Assembly: GCA_038254545.1 (NCBI GenBank)
Contig: JBBSGB010000002.1
Coordinates: 62,001-126,000 of the forward strand
DNA: 64,000 nucleotides
Reading direction: 5' to 3'
DNA from: CAHJXF01 sp038254545
GTDB taxonomy: Bacteria > Pseudomonadota > Gammaproteobacteria > Burkholderiales > Burkholderiaceae_D
Part shown: one piece after another, positions 42,430 through 51,824 of the stretch
How positions within the stretch are numbered: position 1 is the stretch's first letter
Layout: every line of letters starts with the position of its first letter
Position numbers and translations under genes: made by a program
Notes under the pieces: model-generated
What the model saw: only the letters and a program-made list of their open reading frames with translations
Database searches by the model: none
What the model was told of the DNA's origin: nothing

Positions 42430-42858
42430 TCAGGCGCCCTCAGCTACAAAGCCGGCAGCGCGATGCGACCCGTCGCAGAAGGGTTTGTCCTTCGAATGCC
42501 CGCAGCGACAAAGTCGCGTGTCGGTCGTGCGCGCCACCGTGCGGCCGGTCCCCGCGCAGATCTCGACTTGCCCGTCACGTGCAGCGGGGCCGCCGTCCTT
42601 GCGCACGTAGTGGATCGCGCCCGACGGACAATTGTGCGCCACAGCCACCAGCGTCTCCACTGGCACGGCGTCGGGAAAAATCCAGGCGCCGGGGGTGTTG
42701 GACTTGAACACGGTCGGTGCGTCGAGCACGCAATGTCTCGAATGAATGCAACGAGCGGCATCGAAATGCACGGCTATCTTCTCGCCCTCGACGACTTCGA
42801 CGGTTGATGCGCCACGCGGTGCATCCTCGCGATAACCGGATTGGTCGCCGCGGGCCAC
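42430..42858 (-). CDS. Fer4-like and CDGSH iron-sulfur fusion protein
   Basis: 142 residues from a GTG start. The N-terminal half is a divergent [4Fe-4S]-type domain (ARCIHSRHCVLDAPTVFK..HNCPSGAIHYV), and the C-terminal half a CDGSH site with the full C-x-C-x2-S-x3-P-x-C-D-G-S-H pattern (CRCGHSKDKPFCDGSH). Such fusions are probably electron-transfer or cluster-transfer proteins. The gene overlaps the upstream ferritin-like frame by 85 bases; no later start codon exists before the domain, so the overlap must be real or the start is non-canonical. Confidence 0.85.
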   Translation of the reverse strand: MARGDQSGYREDAPRGASTVEVVEGEKIAVHFDAARCIHSRHCVLDAPTVFKSNTPGAWIFPDAVPVETLVAVAHNCPSGAIHYVRKDGGPAARDGQVEICAGTGRTVARTTDTRLCRCGHSKDKPFCDGSHRAAGFVAEGA

Positions 42859-43636
42859 GCGGGTTCGAATTGCGGGTCGGCCGCGGTTAATGCCGCGAGC
42901 TCTTCGCCCATGCGCGTGAACCGGCAGAAGCGCGAGTCGACTTCCTCATGACCCGCGCCTTCGCCTTGCGTGACGATGGTCGCGATCGCTCGTTGTGCCG
43001 ACGACAGATCGGTCACCGCAATGACGCCCGTCAGCGGTGCGAGCGCGGCGTCGACCTGCAATGCCGGATCGCCCATGAACACCGCCGCTTCGCCGTCGAC
43101 CGCGACCCACGCGGCCAGCGATTGCGCGAGCACCTCGTACAACTCGCCCACGGTTGCGTAGTCCTTCGGGCCCGGACTCAAGCGCCCTTCGGGCACCACG
43201 CGGCGGTACTCACGCTGCGGACTGAAACCTTTGGCATCGTGCAATTCCTGGCTCGACGGTCGTTCGAGGAATTTGAAGTGCTCGATCGTCGCCGCCGAAA
43301 ACGGCTGCAGGCGAATCACGAAGCCGGCCGGGTAGGGACCAGCGTCGACCGGGGACGGCGGCCTTCCGACATGCGGCGTGGCGCCCAGAGCGCTTGCGAG
43401 GTTGCCCACCAGCGCGAGGTGCGTCATCTCGTCGAATACCACCGCATGATCGCGTCGCGCCAGCGCGCAACTGCATCGCGCTGTTCAGCGCTCCAGCGCG
43501 GCTCCTCGCGCTTGAGGCTGAACGCGGCATAGAGATAGCAGCACATCAGGTGATGCTCGATCTCCGACGCTTCGTGCAGCCAGTAGAGCAGTTGTTCGCG
43601 CGTGGGCGGATGGACGCGCTCGGCCGCCTTGTTCAA
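42774..43636 (-). pseudogene. Ferritin-like (VioB/iminophenyl-pyruvate synthase type) gene split by a frameshift
   Basis: Two frames together encode one ferritin-like protein. The first (TTG at 43636, strong GAGGAG upstream) carries the first ligand helix, HEASEIEHHLMCCYLYAAF, and ends at a TGA at 43424-43426. The second continues in the next frame with VVFDEMTHLALVGNLASALG, holding the second ExxH iron ligands, and runs to 42774. One missing base near 43441 (after ATGCG) accounts for the break. The stop and the second-frame ATG overlap as ATGA, so two-chain expression is conceivable. I call it frameshifted; a sequencing error is possible. Followed by the Fer4/CDGSH gene. Confidence 0.7.
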
Positions 43637-43692
43637 GGCATCACTCCTCGAAGATTGCAATTGCCAACTAGTGTAGCCACGGTCGCTACGAT

Positions 43693-44172
43693 TCAAAGTC
43701 CGATCAGCCCCGCGCGCAAGCCCGCGCTGACTGCCTCGGCGCGCGTGGCCGCGCCGACCTTGGCCAGGATCTGGCCGACGTGATACTTGGCGGTGTGCGC
43801 GGAGATGCCGAGCGCGCTTGCGATGTCACGATTCGACATGCCCTTCGCGATCAGCTCGAACACTTCCAGCTCGCGCGGCGTCAGCGGCTCGTGCTCCTGG
43901 ACCTCGGCCGGCCACGGCGCTTCGCGCACCGACAGGCCCGCCAGCACCGCGCGCACGGCTGCGCGCAGACGATCGGCGGTCGCGTTCGCGGAGAGCTGCG
44001 CATTGGCTCCGGTCGCACCGCGGATCGTGATCTCGTCGCCGCCCAGCACCCAGGCATCCGCGTCGTGCGCGACGTCGCCTTCGCGAACCTCCCAATCCTC
44101 GACGCCCGCGAGCGCGACCATCGCGCCCTGGACGAAGAGCGGTGCGCCGCCGACGATCACGGCGTGGCGCAC
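43693..44172 (-). CDS. LuxR-type HTH protein with receiver-like N-terminus
   Basis: 159 residues. The C-terminal 65 residues are a standard LuxR/NarL helix-turn-helix (LTPRELEVFELIAKGMSNRDIASALGISAHTAKYHVGQIL). The N-terminal 85 residues look like a shortened receiver domain without the conserved phosphorylated aspartate at a typical place (VIVGGAPLFVQGAMVALAG). It starts with GTG inside the end of the HtrA-like gene (16-base overlap), so both proteins are made together. Regulation by protein contact with the HtrA-like partner is a reasonable guess. Confidence 0.85.
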   Translation of the reverse strand: MRHAVIVGGAPLFVQGAMVALAGVEDWEVREGDVAHDADAWVLGGDEITIRGATGANAQLSANATADRLRAAVRAVLAGLSVREAPWPAEVQEHEPLTPRELEVFELIAKGMSNRDIASALGISAHTAKYHVGQILAKVGAATRAEAVSAGLRAGLIGL

Positions 44173-45095
44173 GCGCCTCGACCGCAGCTTGGGTTCGGAC
44201 GTGAGTCCGGGCGGGGCGCGACCTCGATCACGAGACTGTGCTTCTGCCCGCCGCGCAGGACCATGACACCGATGCGCGCGCCGACCTGGAGGGCATCGCG
44301 GATGGTCTCGAGCCGGGTTGCCGGGTGGTCCGCGAACTCGACGATGACGTCACCCACTTGCAGCCCCGCCTGCGCGGCCGGTCCGCCTTCGGCCACCGAG
44401 CTCACGAGCAGGCCGTCGACGCCATTGCCTTCGAATTGCGTTCGCGCGGGCTGCAATGCGAGGCCGATGAATCCATGCTGCACGCGACCGTGGGTCATCA
44501 ACTGGTCGAGCGTGATGTCGATGGTAGCGGCCGGGATCACGACCGCATGGCCGCGCGAGAACGCGTTGCTCGCGATGCCGAGCACGGCGCCCATCGCATC
44601 GGCCACAGGGGCGCCTTCGAAGCCCCCATACAAGCCGCCGTCCAGACGGATCAGCGTGTCGATTTCGCCGCCCCGCCAGGTGCGCCATCGACCCGCAACC
44701 GATCCGATGTGACCGAAGCTGGCCTGCACTGCCACCGACGGATCACGACCGACCGCGAACACGAAATCGCCCACCCGCGGGGTCGCGGCTTCGGCGCGAT
44801 CGATCACGGGTATCGCGACCGGCTCTGCGCTCGATCCGGCGCCACTCCCGAAAACGATCGCGGCGATGTCGGTGCCGCCGTCGGCGCCGCGCACTTCGCC
44901 TTGCACCTGCTCGCCACCGGGAAGCACCAGCGAGACGCGTGAAGACCGCCACGCGATCGACGCGCTCGCGACGACGACATTCTCGCGCCAGTGGATGCCG
45001 GCGCCGCGGTGCCGTCGGCCGACGACGCCGAGGGCCGACCGGGCGACGCGCTCGACCGCGTCGGGCAAGCTGGGGGATGAGGAACTCGTATTCAT
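44157..45095 (-). CDS. HtrA/DegP-like protein without catalytic residues (pseudoprotease)
   Basis: 312 residues: a trypsin-like S1C fold (about 15-195) and a PDZ domain (about 215-295: GLLVSSVAEGGPAAQAGLQVGDVIVEF). Where proteases have NNHVV there is VVASASIA, so the catalytic histidine is absent. The aspartate is kept in GTDIAAIVF. Where GNSGGP is expected there is GFEGAP, so the serine is glutamate. No signal peptide is evident, so it may be cytoplasmic. The ATG at 45095 is preferred to 45128. It overlaps the LuxR-type gene. It is likely a binding or sensor protein rather than a protease. Confidence 0.85.
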   Translation of the reverse strand: MNTSSSSPSLPDAVERVARSALGVVGRRHRGAGIHWRENVVVASASIAWRSSRVSLVLPGGEQVQGEVRGADGGTDIAAIVFGSGAGSSAEPVAIPVIDRAEAATPRVGDFVFAVGRDPSVAVQASFGHIGSVAGRWRTWRGGEIDTLIRLDGGLYGGFEGAPVADAMGAVLGIASNAFSRGHAVVIPAATIDITLDQLMTHGRVQHGFIGLALQPARTQFEGNGVDGLLVSSVAEGGPAAQAGLQVGDVIVEFADHPATRLETIRDALQVGARIGVMVLRGGQKHSLVIEVAPRPDSRPNPSCGRGACATP

Positions 45096-45226
45096 GGGAG
45101 ACACCGATGCCGATGGAGGAAGCCCCATGCTGCGCCGGCCATGAGTCTCGCACCTCGGCCGACCCGGCAGTGCGCGCCCGCCCGATCGGGCAGGCGCTGC
45201 GTGCTCCGCATCGGCGCCGTGACGCG

Positions 45227-46750
45227 CTAACTCAGGAACAGGCGATAGGCTGGATTGTCGGTCTCGTTCTCGTACGGATAGCCGAGCGTTTTCAGAAAAT
45301 CCCTGAAGGCCTTGCGTTCCGATGACGGTACCTGCAGACCGACGAGGATGCGGCCGTAGTCGGAGCCCTGGTTACGATAGTGGAACAGGCTGATGTTCCA
45401 GTTCGGGCTCATCGACGAGAGAAAGCGCATCAACGCGCCGGGCCGTTCGGGGAAGACGAAGCGATAGATCTGCTCGTGCGCAGCCAGCGAAGACCGGCCG
45501 CCGATCATGTGGCGCAGGTGAGTCTTGGCGAGCTCGTCGTGCGTGAGGTCGAGCGTCCTGAATCCGTGCTTCTCGAAATTCGCGGCAAGCGTTGCGCTCT
45601 CGCCGCGCGCGGTGGCGACGCCGACGAACACATGCGCGACCTTCGCATCGGCGATGCGATAGTTGAACTCGGTCACGTCGTGTGCGCCGATCAACGCGCA
45701 GAAGCGTCGGAAGCTGCCGCGCTCCTCGGGGATGGTCACCGCGAAGACGGCCTCGCGCTCCTCGCCGACTTCGGCGCGCTCGGCCACGAAGCGCAGGCGA
45801 TCGAAGTTCATGTTCGCGCCGCACGCGATCGCGACCAGCGTCTCGCCTTTCAGGTTCTCGCGCGCGGCATAGGCCTTCAGGCCCGCGATCGACAGCGCGC
45901 CCGCGGGCTCGAGGATCGAGCGCGTCTCGACGAACACATCCTTGATCGCCGCGCAGGTCGCATCGGTATCGACCGTGATGATCTCGTCGACGTACTTGCG
46001 CACCATGCGAAAGGTTTCTACGCCCACCTGCTTGACCGCGGTGCCGTCGGAGAACAGGCCCACGTTGGCGAGCGTTACGCGGCGCTTCGCGGCGATCGAT
46101 TGCGCCATCGCATCCGAGTCGGTGGTCTGCACGCCGATGATGCGGATCTCGGGCCGCACCGCCTTCACGTACGCGGCCACGCCGGAGATCAAGCCGCCGC
46201 CGCCGATCGCGACGAAGATCGCGTGGATCGGCCGGTCGCTGTGCAGCGACTGATGCTGGCGCAGGATCTCCATGCCGATCGTGCCTTGCCCCGCGATCAC
46301 ATCGGGGTCGTCGAAGGGATGCACGAACGTGAGCTTCTCCTTCTTCTGCAGCGCGAGCGCATGCGCATACGCGTCCGAATAGCTCTCGCCTGCGAGCACG
46401 ACCTCGACGCCGCGCGCCTTGACCGCATCGACTTTCACCCGCGGCGTGGTGACCGGCATCACGATCACCGCGCGACATCCGAGACGCTGCGCCGACAGCG
46501 CGACGCCTTGCGCATGGTTGCCGGCCGATGCCGCGATCACGCCGCGCCTGAGTTCGACGGGCGACAGGTGCGCCATCTTGTTGTACGCGCCGCGCAACTT
46601 GAAGCTGAATACCGGCTGATTGTCTTCGCGCTTGAAGAGCACGGTGTTGCCGATGCGTTTCGACAGGGCCGGTGCCACTTCGAGCTCGGTCTCGCGCGCG
46701 ACGTCGTAGACGCGGGCGTTGAGGATGCGCTTGAGGTAGTCGGTAGGCAT
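45227..46750 (-). CDS. ilvA: Threonine ammonia-lyase, biosynthetic long form
   Basis: 507 residues. The PLP lysine is in VFSFKLRGAYNK, and the phosphate-binding glycine loop is AIGGGGLISGVA. Two C-terminal ACT-like regulatory domains (about 325-505; EERGSFRRFCALIG and PERPGALMRFLSSM) mark the isoleucine-inhibited biosynthetic enzyme that makes 2-oxobutanoate. The ATG at 46750 starts the conserved region (MPTDYLKRILNARVYDVA). Transcribed alone, divergent from the YqaA-like gene. Confidence 0.96.
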   Translation of the reverse strand: MPTDYLKRILNARVYDVARETELEVAPALSKRIGNTVLFKREDNQPVFSFKLRGAYNKMAHLSPVELRRGVIAASAGNHAQGVALSAQRLGCRAVIVMPVTTPRVKVDAVKARGVEVVLAGESYSDAYAHALALQKKEKLTFVHPFDDPDVIAGQGTIGMEILRQHQSLHSDRPIHAIFVAIGGGGLISGVAAYVKAVRPEIRIIGVQTTDSDAMAQSIAAKRRVTLANVGLFSDGTAVKQVGVETFRMVRKYVDEIITVDTDATCAAIKDVFVETRSILEPAGALSIAGLKAYAARENLKGETLVAIACGANMNFDRLRFVAERAEVGEEREAVFAVTIPEERGSFRRFCALIGAHDVTEFNYRIADAKVAHVFVGVATARGESATLAANFEKHGFRTLDLTHDELAKTHLRHMIGGRSSLAAHEQIYRFVFPERPGALMRFLSSMSPNWNISLFHYRNQGSDYGRILVGLQVPSSERKAFRDFLKTLGYPYENETDNPAYRLFLS

Positions 46751-46851
46751 GGTGGGCAGGTCGTGCCTGGGATGACAAGTGCGGCAGCACGCGACTCTAT
46801 CCGATTGCAATGCGCGATAGCGGCGTTCGGTTCGATCGCTACAATCCGCCG

Positions 46852-47388
46852 ATGCTCGATTCCTGGATGGAGGCGGTCCTCGCGTGGCTCTCGCTGCCGG
46901 AGTACGGTCTCTCGAGCGTATTCGTCGTCAGCTTCGTCTCGGCGACGCTGGTGCCGCTGGGCTCCGAGCCGGCGGTGTACGGCATGGTCAAGCTGCGGCC
47001 CGACCTGTTCTGGGAAGTCATCGCGGTGGCCACGGTCGGCAATGTGTTGGGCGGCGTCGTCGACTATTGGATGGGGTGCGGCGCCGAATGGATGCTCGAG
47101 CGCAAGCTGCATCTGGACGAGCACGGGTTGCCGATTCCTGAGACGTCCGTCAACGGCGCGGCAGCGACAACGGACGCGCCGAGCAAATGGCATCAGCGCG
47201 CCGTGAACTGGATGGAACGGTTCGGCCCAGTCGGCTGCATCCTCTCGTGGCTGCCCGGCATCGGAGATCCGCTGTGCGCGGTGGCCGGCTGGCTGCATCT
47301 GCCGTTCTGGCGCTGCGTCTTCTGGATGGCGATCGGCAAGTGCCTGCGCTACATCACGATGACGGCGGGTCTGGTGTGGATGTTCTGA
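46852..47388 (+). CDS. YqaA-family (DedA-like) membrane protein
   Basis: 178 residues with several membrane segments. It carries the SNARE-associated/DedA-type sequence: SATLVPLGSEPAVYGMVKL, VGNVLGGVVDYWMGCGAEWM, ILSWLPGIGDPLCAVAGWL. A hydrophilic linker of about 30 residues sits in the middle. The ATG at 46852 lies 6 bases after TACAAT (46840-46845), a good -10 hexamer, so a very short leader or a later transcript start is implied. Lipid- or ion-transport functions are proposed for the family. Confidence 0.85.
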   Translation: MLDSWMEAVLAWLSLPEYGLSSVFVVSFVSATLVPLGSEPAVYGMVKLRPDLFWEVIAVATVGNVLGGVVDYWMGCGAEWMLERKLHLDEHGLPIPETSVNGAAATTDAPSKWHQRAVNWMERFGPVGCILSWLPGIGDPLCAVAGWLHLPFWRCVFWMAIGKCLRYITMTAGLVWMF

Positions 47389-47508
47389 GCGCGTAGCGCA
47401 ACGGGTGACGTACGCGTAGAGGCGCGTCCGGGCCGGCGGCCGGCGCGCGTTCCCTTCTTTCCGTACTATTGGGCGAAAGTCCTTTGACGCGCGGTCCACG
47501 CAACTCTC

Positions 47509-50500
47509 ATGAACGCCCCCCTGTTCCCCCGCATGTCCGCATCGATGCCAATCGCCGAAGCGCCCCCGCGCCTGCGCGAGATTCCCTACAACTACACCTC
47601 GCTCTCCGATCGCGAGATCGTGATGCGGCTACTCGGCGCATCGGCCTGGGACGACCTCAACGAATTACGTACCGAGCGGCGTACCGGTCGTTCGGCGCGC
47701 ATGCTCTACGAAGTGCTCGGCGACATCTGGGTCGTGCAACGCAATCCCTATCTGCAGGACGACCTGCTCGACAATCCCAAGCGCCGCGCCGCGTTGATCG
47801 AGGCCTTGCACCACCGCCTGAACGAGGTCGACAAGCGTCGCAGGACCACCGGCGCCGAGTCCGACGCGGAAGCGCAGGCCGACCGCGATGCCAAGGTCGG
47901 CAATCTGCTCGATGCCGCGCGCAAGGCGGTGAGCGCCTTCGAGGATGACTTCCGCAACACCTGGGACCTGCGCAAGCTCGCCGCCCGCAAGCTCGCGCGC
48001 GTGACCGCGAAGGACAACATCAAGTTCGACGGTCTCTCGCGCGTTTCGCACGTCACCGATGCGACCGACTGGCGCGTCGAGTATCCATTCGTGGTGCTCA
48101 CGCCCGATACCGAAGAGGAGATGGCGGCGATCGTCGCGACCTGCATCGAGCTCGGCCTGACCATCATCCCGCGCGGCGGCGGCACCGGCTACACCGGCGG
48201 CGCCATTCCGCTGACGCCGCGCGCGGCCGTGATCAACACCGAGAAGCTCGAAGCCTTGGGCGAAGTCGAGATGCGCGTGCTGCCGGGGCATACAACGCCG
48301 GTCGCGACGATCTGGTCGGGCGCAGGCGTGGTCACCAAGCGCGTGGCCGATGCGGCCGAGGCCGCGGGCTTCGTGTTCGCGGTCGATCCGACGTCGGCCG
48401 AAGCATCGTGCATAGGCGGCAACGTCTCGATGAACGCGGGCGGCAAGAAGGCCGTGCTGTGGGGTACCGCGCTCGACAACCTCGCGTCGTGGAAGATGGT
48501 CGACTGCGACGGCAACTGGCTCGAGATCGAGCGGCTCGATCACAACCTTGGCAAGATACACGATGCGCCGGTCGCGACCTTCGCGATCCGCAAGTTCGAG
48601 CCCGACGGCAGGACGCCGATCTCGACCGAGACGCTGGTGATCGAAGGCAAGCGCTTTCGCAAGGAAGGGCTCGGCAAGGACGTCACCGACAAGTTCCTCG
48701 CGGGTTTGCCGGGCGTGCAGAAGGAAGGCTGCGACGGCCTCATCACGTCGGCGCGCTGGATCCTGCACAAGATGCCGGCGCACACGCGCACCGTCTGCCT
48801 GGAATTCTTCGGGCAGGCGCGCGAGTCGATTCCGTCGATCGTCGAGATCAAGAACTTCATGGACGCGGAGGCGCGCGCCGGTCGCGCGATCCTCGCGGGT
48901 CTCGAGCATCTGGACGAGCGCTATCTGCGTGCGGTCGGGTATGCGACCAAATCCAAGCGTGGTGCCGACGCGTCGTCGTCCGCAGCAGCATCCGGGTCCT
49001 CGTATCCCAAGATGGCGCTCTTCGGCGACATCGTCGGCGACGATGCCGATGTCGTCGCGCGCGCCGCGTCCGAGGTCGTGCGCATGGCCAATGGGCGCAG
49101 CGGCGAAGGCTTCGTCGCGGTCTCGGCCGAAGCACGAAAGAAGTTCTGGCTCGACCGCGCGCGCACGGCCGCGATCGCGCGCCATACCAACGCGTTCAAG
49201 ATCAACGAGGACGTGGTCATTCCGCTCGCACGCATGGGCGAGTACACCGACGCGATCGAGCGCATCAACATCGAGCTGTCGATCGACAACAAGCTCGAAC
49301 TGCTCGATGCGCTCGATGCCTACTTCGTGCATGACCTTGCCGGGGTCGGGCTCGGCAAGACCGACGATGCCGAAGTCGATCGACTCAGTCGCGACGAGTT
49401 GATGGGCAACCGCGTCGAGCAGGCACGAGTGTTGATCGCGGACGTTCGAGCGCGTTGGCAGTACCTGCGCAGGCACATGAACAGGCCGCTGGATGAGGCG
49501 CGCGAGGCGTTGTCGGCGCACGGGGTCGAGCTGCCGGCGAAGCCTGGAGCTCCTAGGGACGCGGAAGCCGGAACGACGGCGACCGATTTCGTCTACGGAC
49601 CCGACGGCGGCTCGACGAGCTCGCCCGACGACGACGGCCAACGCAGCGTCTTCGATCTATTGCAGGATCGCAGCATTCGCGTCTCGTGGAAGCGCGAAGT
49701 TCGCGCACCGCTGCGGCAGCTCTTCAACGGCGCCGCATTCGCGCCGGTACTGGTCGGGACCGAAGCGGTTCACAAGCGCGTGCTGCGCGGTCGCGTGTTC
49801 ATCGCGCTGCACATGCATGCGGGCGACGGCAACGTGCACACCAACATTCCGGTCAACTCGGACGACTACGCGATGCTCACGACCGCGAACGCGGCCGTGG
49901 CGCGGATCATGCAGATCGCGCGCGACCTCGACGGCGTGATCTCGGGCGAGCACGGTATCGGCATCACCAAGCTTGAATTCCTTACCGACGAAGAGACCGC
50001 CGACTTCCGCGCCTACAAAGAGAAGGTCGATCCGCACGGCCACTTCAACCTCGGCAAGCTTCAGGGTCTGCCCGCCGTGCCGGCCGACCTGCGCAATGCC
50101 TACACACCCAGCTTCGGCCTCATGGGCGCGGAGTCGCTGATCATGCAGCAGTCCGACATCGGCGCGATCAGCGACTCGATCAAGGACTGCCTGCGTTGCG
50201 GCAAGTGCAAGCCGGTCTGCGCGACCCACGTGCCGCGCGCCAACCTGCTCTATTCGCCCAGGAACAAGATCCTCGCGACCTCGCTGCTGATCGAGGCCTT
50301 CCTCTACGAAGAGCAGACGCGTCGCGGCATCTCGGTCAAGCATTGGGAAGAGTTCACCGATGTGGCCGACCACTGCACGGTGTGCCACAAGTGCGTCGCG
50401 CCCTGCCCGGTCGATATCGACTTCGGCGACGTGTCGATGAACATGAAGAACCTGCTGCGCAAGATGGGTCAGAAGAAATTCAATCCCGGTGCAGCCGCGT

Positions 50501-51642
50501 CGATGTTCTTCTTGAACGCGACCGACCCCGCGACGATCAACATCAGCCGCAAGCTGATGATGGACTGGGGCTACAAGGCGCAGCGCGCAGCCGTCGAGTT
50601 CTTCAAGCCGGCGGGCAAGAAGCAGACCGCGCATCCGCCCGCCACGCACGGCAAGACGCCGGTGCGCGAGCAGGTGATCCACTTCGTCAACAAGAAGATG
50701 CCGGGCAACCTGCCGAAGAAGACGGCACGCGCGTTGCTCGACATCGAGGACTCCAAGTTCGTCCCGATCATTCGCGATCCGCAGCGTGCGAACGCGGACA
50801 GCGAGGCAGTGTTCTATTTTCCGGGATGCGGATCGGAGCGCCTGTTCTCGCAGGTCGGCCTGGCGACCCAGGCGATGCTCTGGCATGTTGGCGTGCAGAC
50901 GGTGCTGCCGCCGGGATATCTGTGCTGCGGGTATCCGCAGCGCGGCACCGGCGACTTCGACAAGGCCGAGAAGATCATCACCGACAATCGCGTGCTGTTC
51001 CATCGCATGGCCAACACGCTCAACTATCTCGACATCAAGACGGTCGTGGTCAGTTGCGGGACCTGCTACGACCAGCTCGCGGGCTATCAATTCGACAAGA
51101 TCTTTCCCGGCTGCCGCCTGATCGACATCCACGAATTCCTGATGGAGAAGGGCGTCAAGCTCGAAGGCGTGACCGGCACGCGCTACATGTATCACGACCC
51201 TTGCCACACGCCGATGAAGCAATACGACCCGCTCAAGGTCGTCAATACGCTCATGGCGAGCGAGCTCAACGGCAAGGTCGAGAAGAACGATCGTTGCTGC
51301 GGCGAGTCGGGCACGCTCGCGATCACGCGGCCCGACATCTCGACGCAGGTGCGCTTTCGCAAGGAGGAGGAGATGAGAAAAGGCGTCGCGAAGGTTCGTG
51401 CGGCCGCAACGCCGGCTGATCTCTCTGCCGCAACCACGAGCGCGTCGCAGTCCGCGGCACCCGTGAAGATCCTCACGTCGTGTCCGTCGTGCCTGCAAGG
51501 CCTGTCGCGCTACACCGACGATGTCGGTGTCGAGGCAGACTACATCGTCGTCGAGATCGCCCGGAACCTGCTTGGCGCGGACTGGATGCCCGACTACGTG
51601 CGCCGTGCGAATGCCGGCGGAATCGAGCGCGTCCTGGTGTGA
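47509..51642 (+). CDS. Large FAD-linked oxidase/Fe-S dehydrogenase (DUF3683, D-lactate-dehydrogenase-like)
   Basis: 1377 residues. Order: a DUF3683-like N-terminus (about 1-160); a FAD_binding_4 domain (about 190-330; IPRGGGTGYTGGAIPL, FAVDPTSAEASCIGGNVSMN); a FAD-oxidase C-terminal domain (about 480-870, IALHMHAGDGNVHTNIPVN); two [4Fe-4S] motifs (CLRCGKCKPVCATHV, CTVCHKCVAPCPVD); and two CCG domains (FPGCGSERL..CCGYP and HDPCHTP..RCCGESG). This is a membrane-associated respiratory 2-hydroxyacid dehydrogenase in the GlcDF/DLD style. D-lactate or glycolate are the likely substrates; neither is proven. Confidence 0.88.
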   Translation: MNAPLFPRMSASMPIAEAPPRLREIPYNYTSLSDREIVMRLLGASAWDDLNELRTERRTGRSARMLYEVLGDIWVVQRNPYLQDDLLDNPKRRAALIEALHHRLNEVDKRRRTTGAESDAEAQADRDAKVGNLLDAARKAVSAFEDDFRNTWDLRKLAARKLARVTAKDNIKFDGLSRVSHVTDATDWRVEYPFVVLTPDTEEEMAAIVATCIELGLTIIPRGGGTGYTGGAIPLTPRAAVINTEKLEALGEVEMRVLPGHTTPVATIWSGAGVVTKRVADAAEAAGFVFAVDPTSAEASCIGGNVSMNAGGKKAVLWGTALDNLASWKMVDCDGNWLEIERLDHNLGKIHDAPVATFAIRKFEPDGRTPISTETLVIEGKRFRKEGLGKDVTDKFLAGLPGVQKEGCDGLITSARWILHKMPAHTRTVCLEFFGQARESIPSIVEIKNFMDAEARAGRAILAGLEHLDERYLRAVGYATKSKRGADASSSAAASGSSYPKMALFGDIVGDDADVVARAASEVVRMANGRSGEGFVAVSAEARKKFWLDRARTAAIARHTNAFKINEDVVIPLARMGEYTDAIERINIELSIDNKLELLDALDAYFVHDLAGVGLGKTDDAEVDRLSRDELMGNRVEQARVLIADVRARWQYLRRHMNRPLDEAREALSAHGVELPAKPGAPRDAEAGTTATDFVYGPDGGSTSSPDDDGQRSVFDLLQDRSIRVSWKREVRAPLRQLFNGAAFAPVLVGTEAVHKRVLRGRVFIALHMHAGDGNVHTNIPVNSDDYAMLTTANAAVARIMQIARDLDGVISGEHGIGITKLEFLTDEETADFRAYKEKVDPHGHFNLGKLQGLPAVPADLRNAYTPSFGLMGAESLIMQQSDIGAISDSIKDCLRCGKCKPVCATHVPRANLLYSPRNKILATSLLIEAFLYEEQTRRGISVKHWEEFTDVADHCTVCHKCVAPCPVDIDFGDVSMNMKNLLRKMGQKKFNPGAAASMFFLNATDPATINISRKLMMDWGYKAQRAAVEFFKPAGKKQTAHPPATHGKTPVREQVIHFVNKKMPGNLPKKTARALLDIEDSKFVPIIRDPQRANADSEAVFYFPGCGSERLFSQVGLATQAMLWHVGVQTVLPPGYLCCGYPQRGTGDFDKAEKIITDNRVLFHRMANTLNYLDIKTVVVSCGTCYDQLAGYQFDKIFPGCRLIDIHEFLMEKGVKLEGVTGTRYMYHDPCHTPMKQYDPLKVVNTLMASELNGKVEKNDRCCGESGTLAITRPDISTQVRFRKEEEMRKGVAKVRAAATPADLSAATTSASQSAAPVKILTSCPSCLQGLSRYTDDVGVEADYIVVEIARNLLGADWMPDYVRRANAGGIERVLV

Positions 51643-51824
51643 TCGCGGGATCCGACTTCCGGGTGTGACCCTGACGTGACCCTTCTGGCCGCGCGCTGGC
51701 GGCGTTTCCGATCGACCGGCGCGCAATCGAGCCAGTTGAACGGCGTCTCTGTTCGAGGGGTGCCAAAGGCACAATAGGGGTTTCGCCTTTTCAGACGTTT
51801 CGTCTTCCCTTCCCCCCGGCACCC

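Noticed and set aside
42862..42885. T-loop-like stretch (GGTTCGAATTGC) suggesting a tRNA
   Set aside because: No matching stems around it; it lies within the ferritin-like coding sequence.
47665..49641. 658-codon antisense frame, with another at 49657-52014
   Set aside because: Both lie opposite the FAD/Fe-S dehydrogenase, whose motifs are unmistakable; no ribosome sites or domains in the antisense frames.
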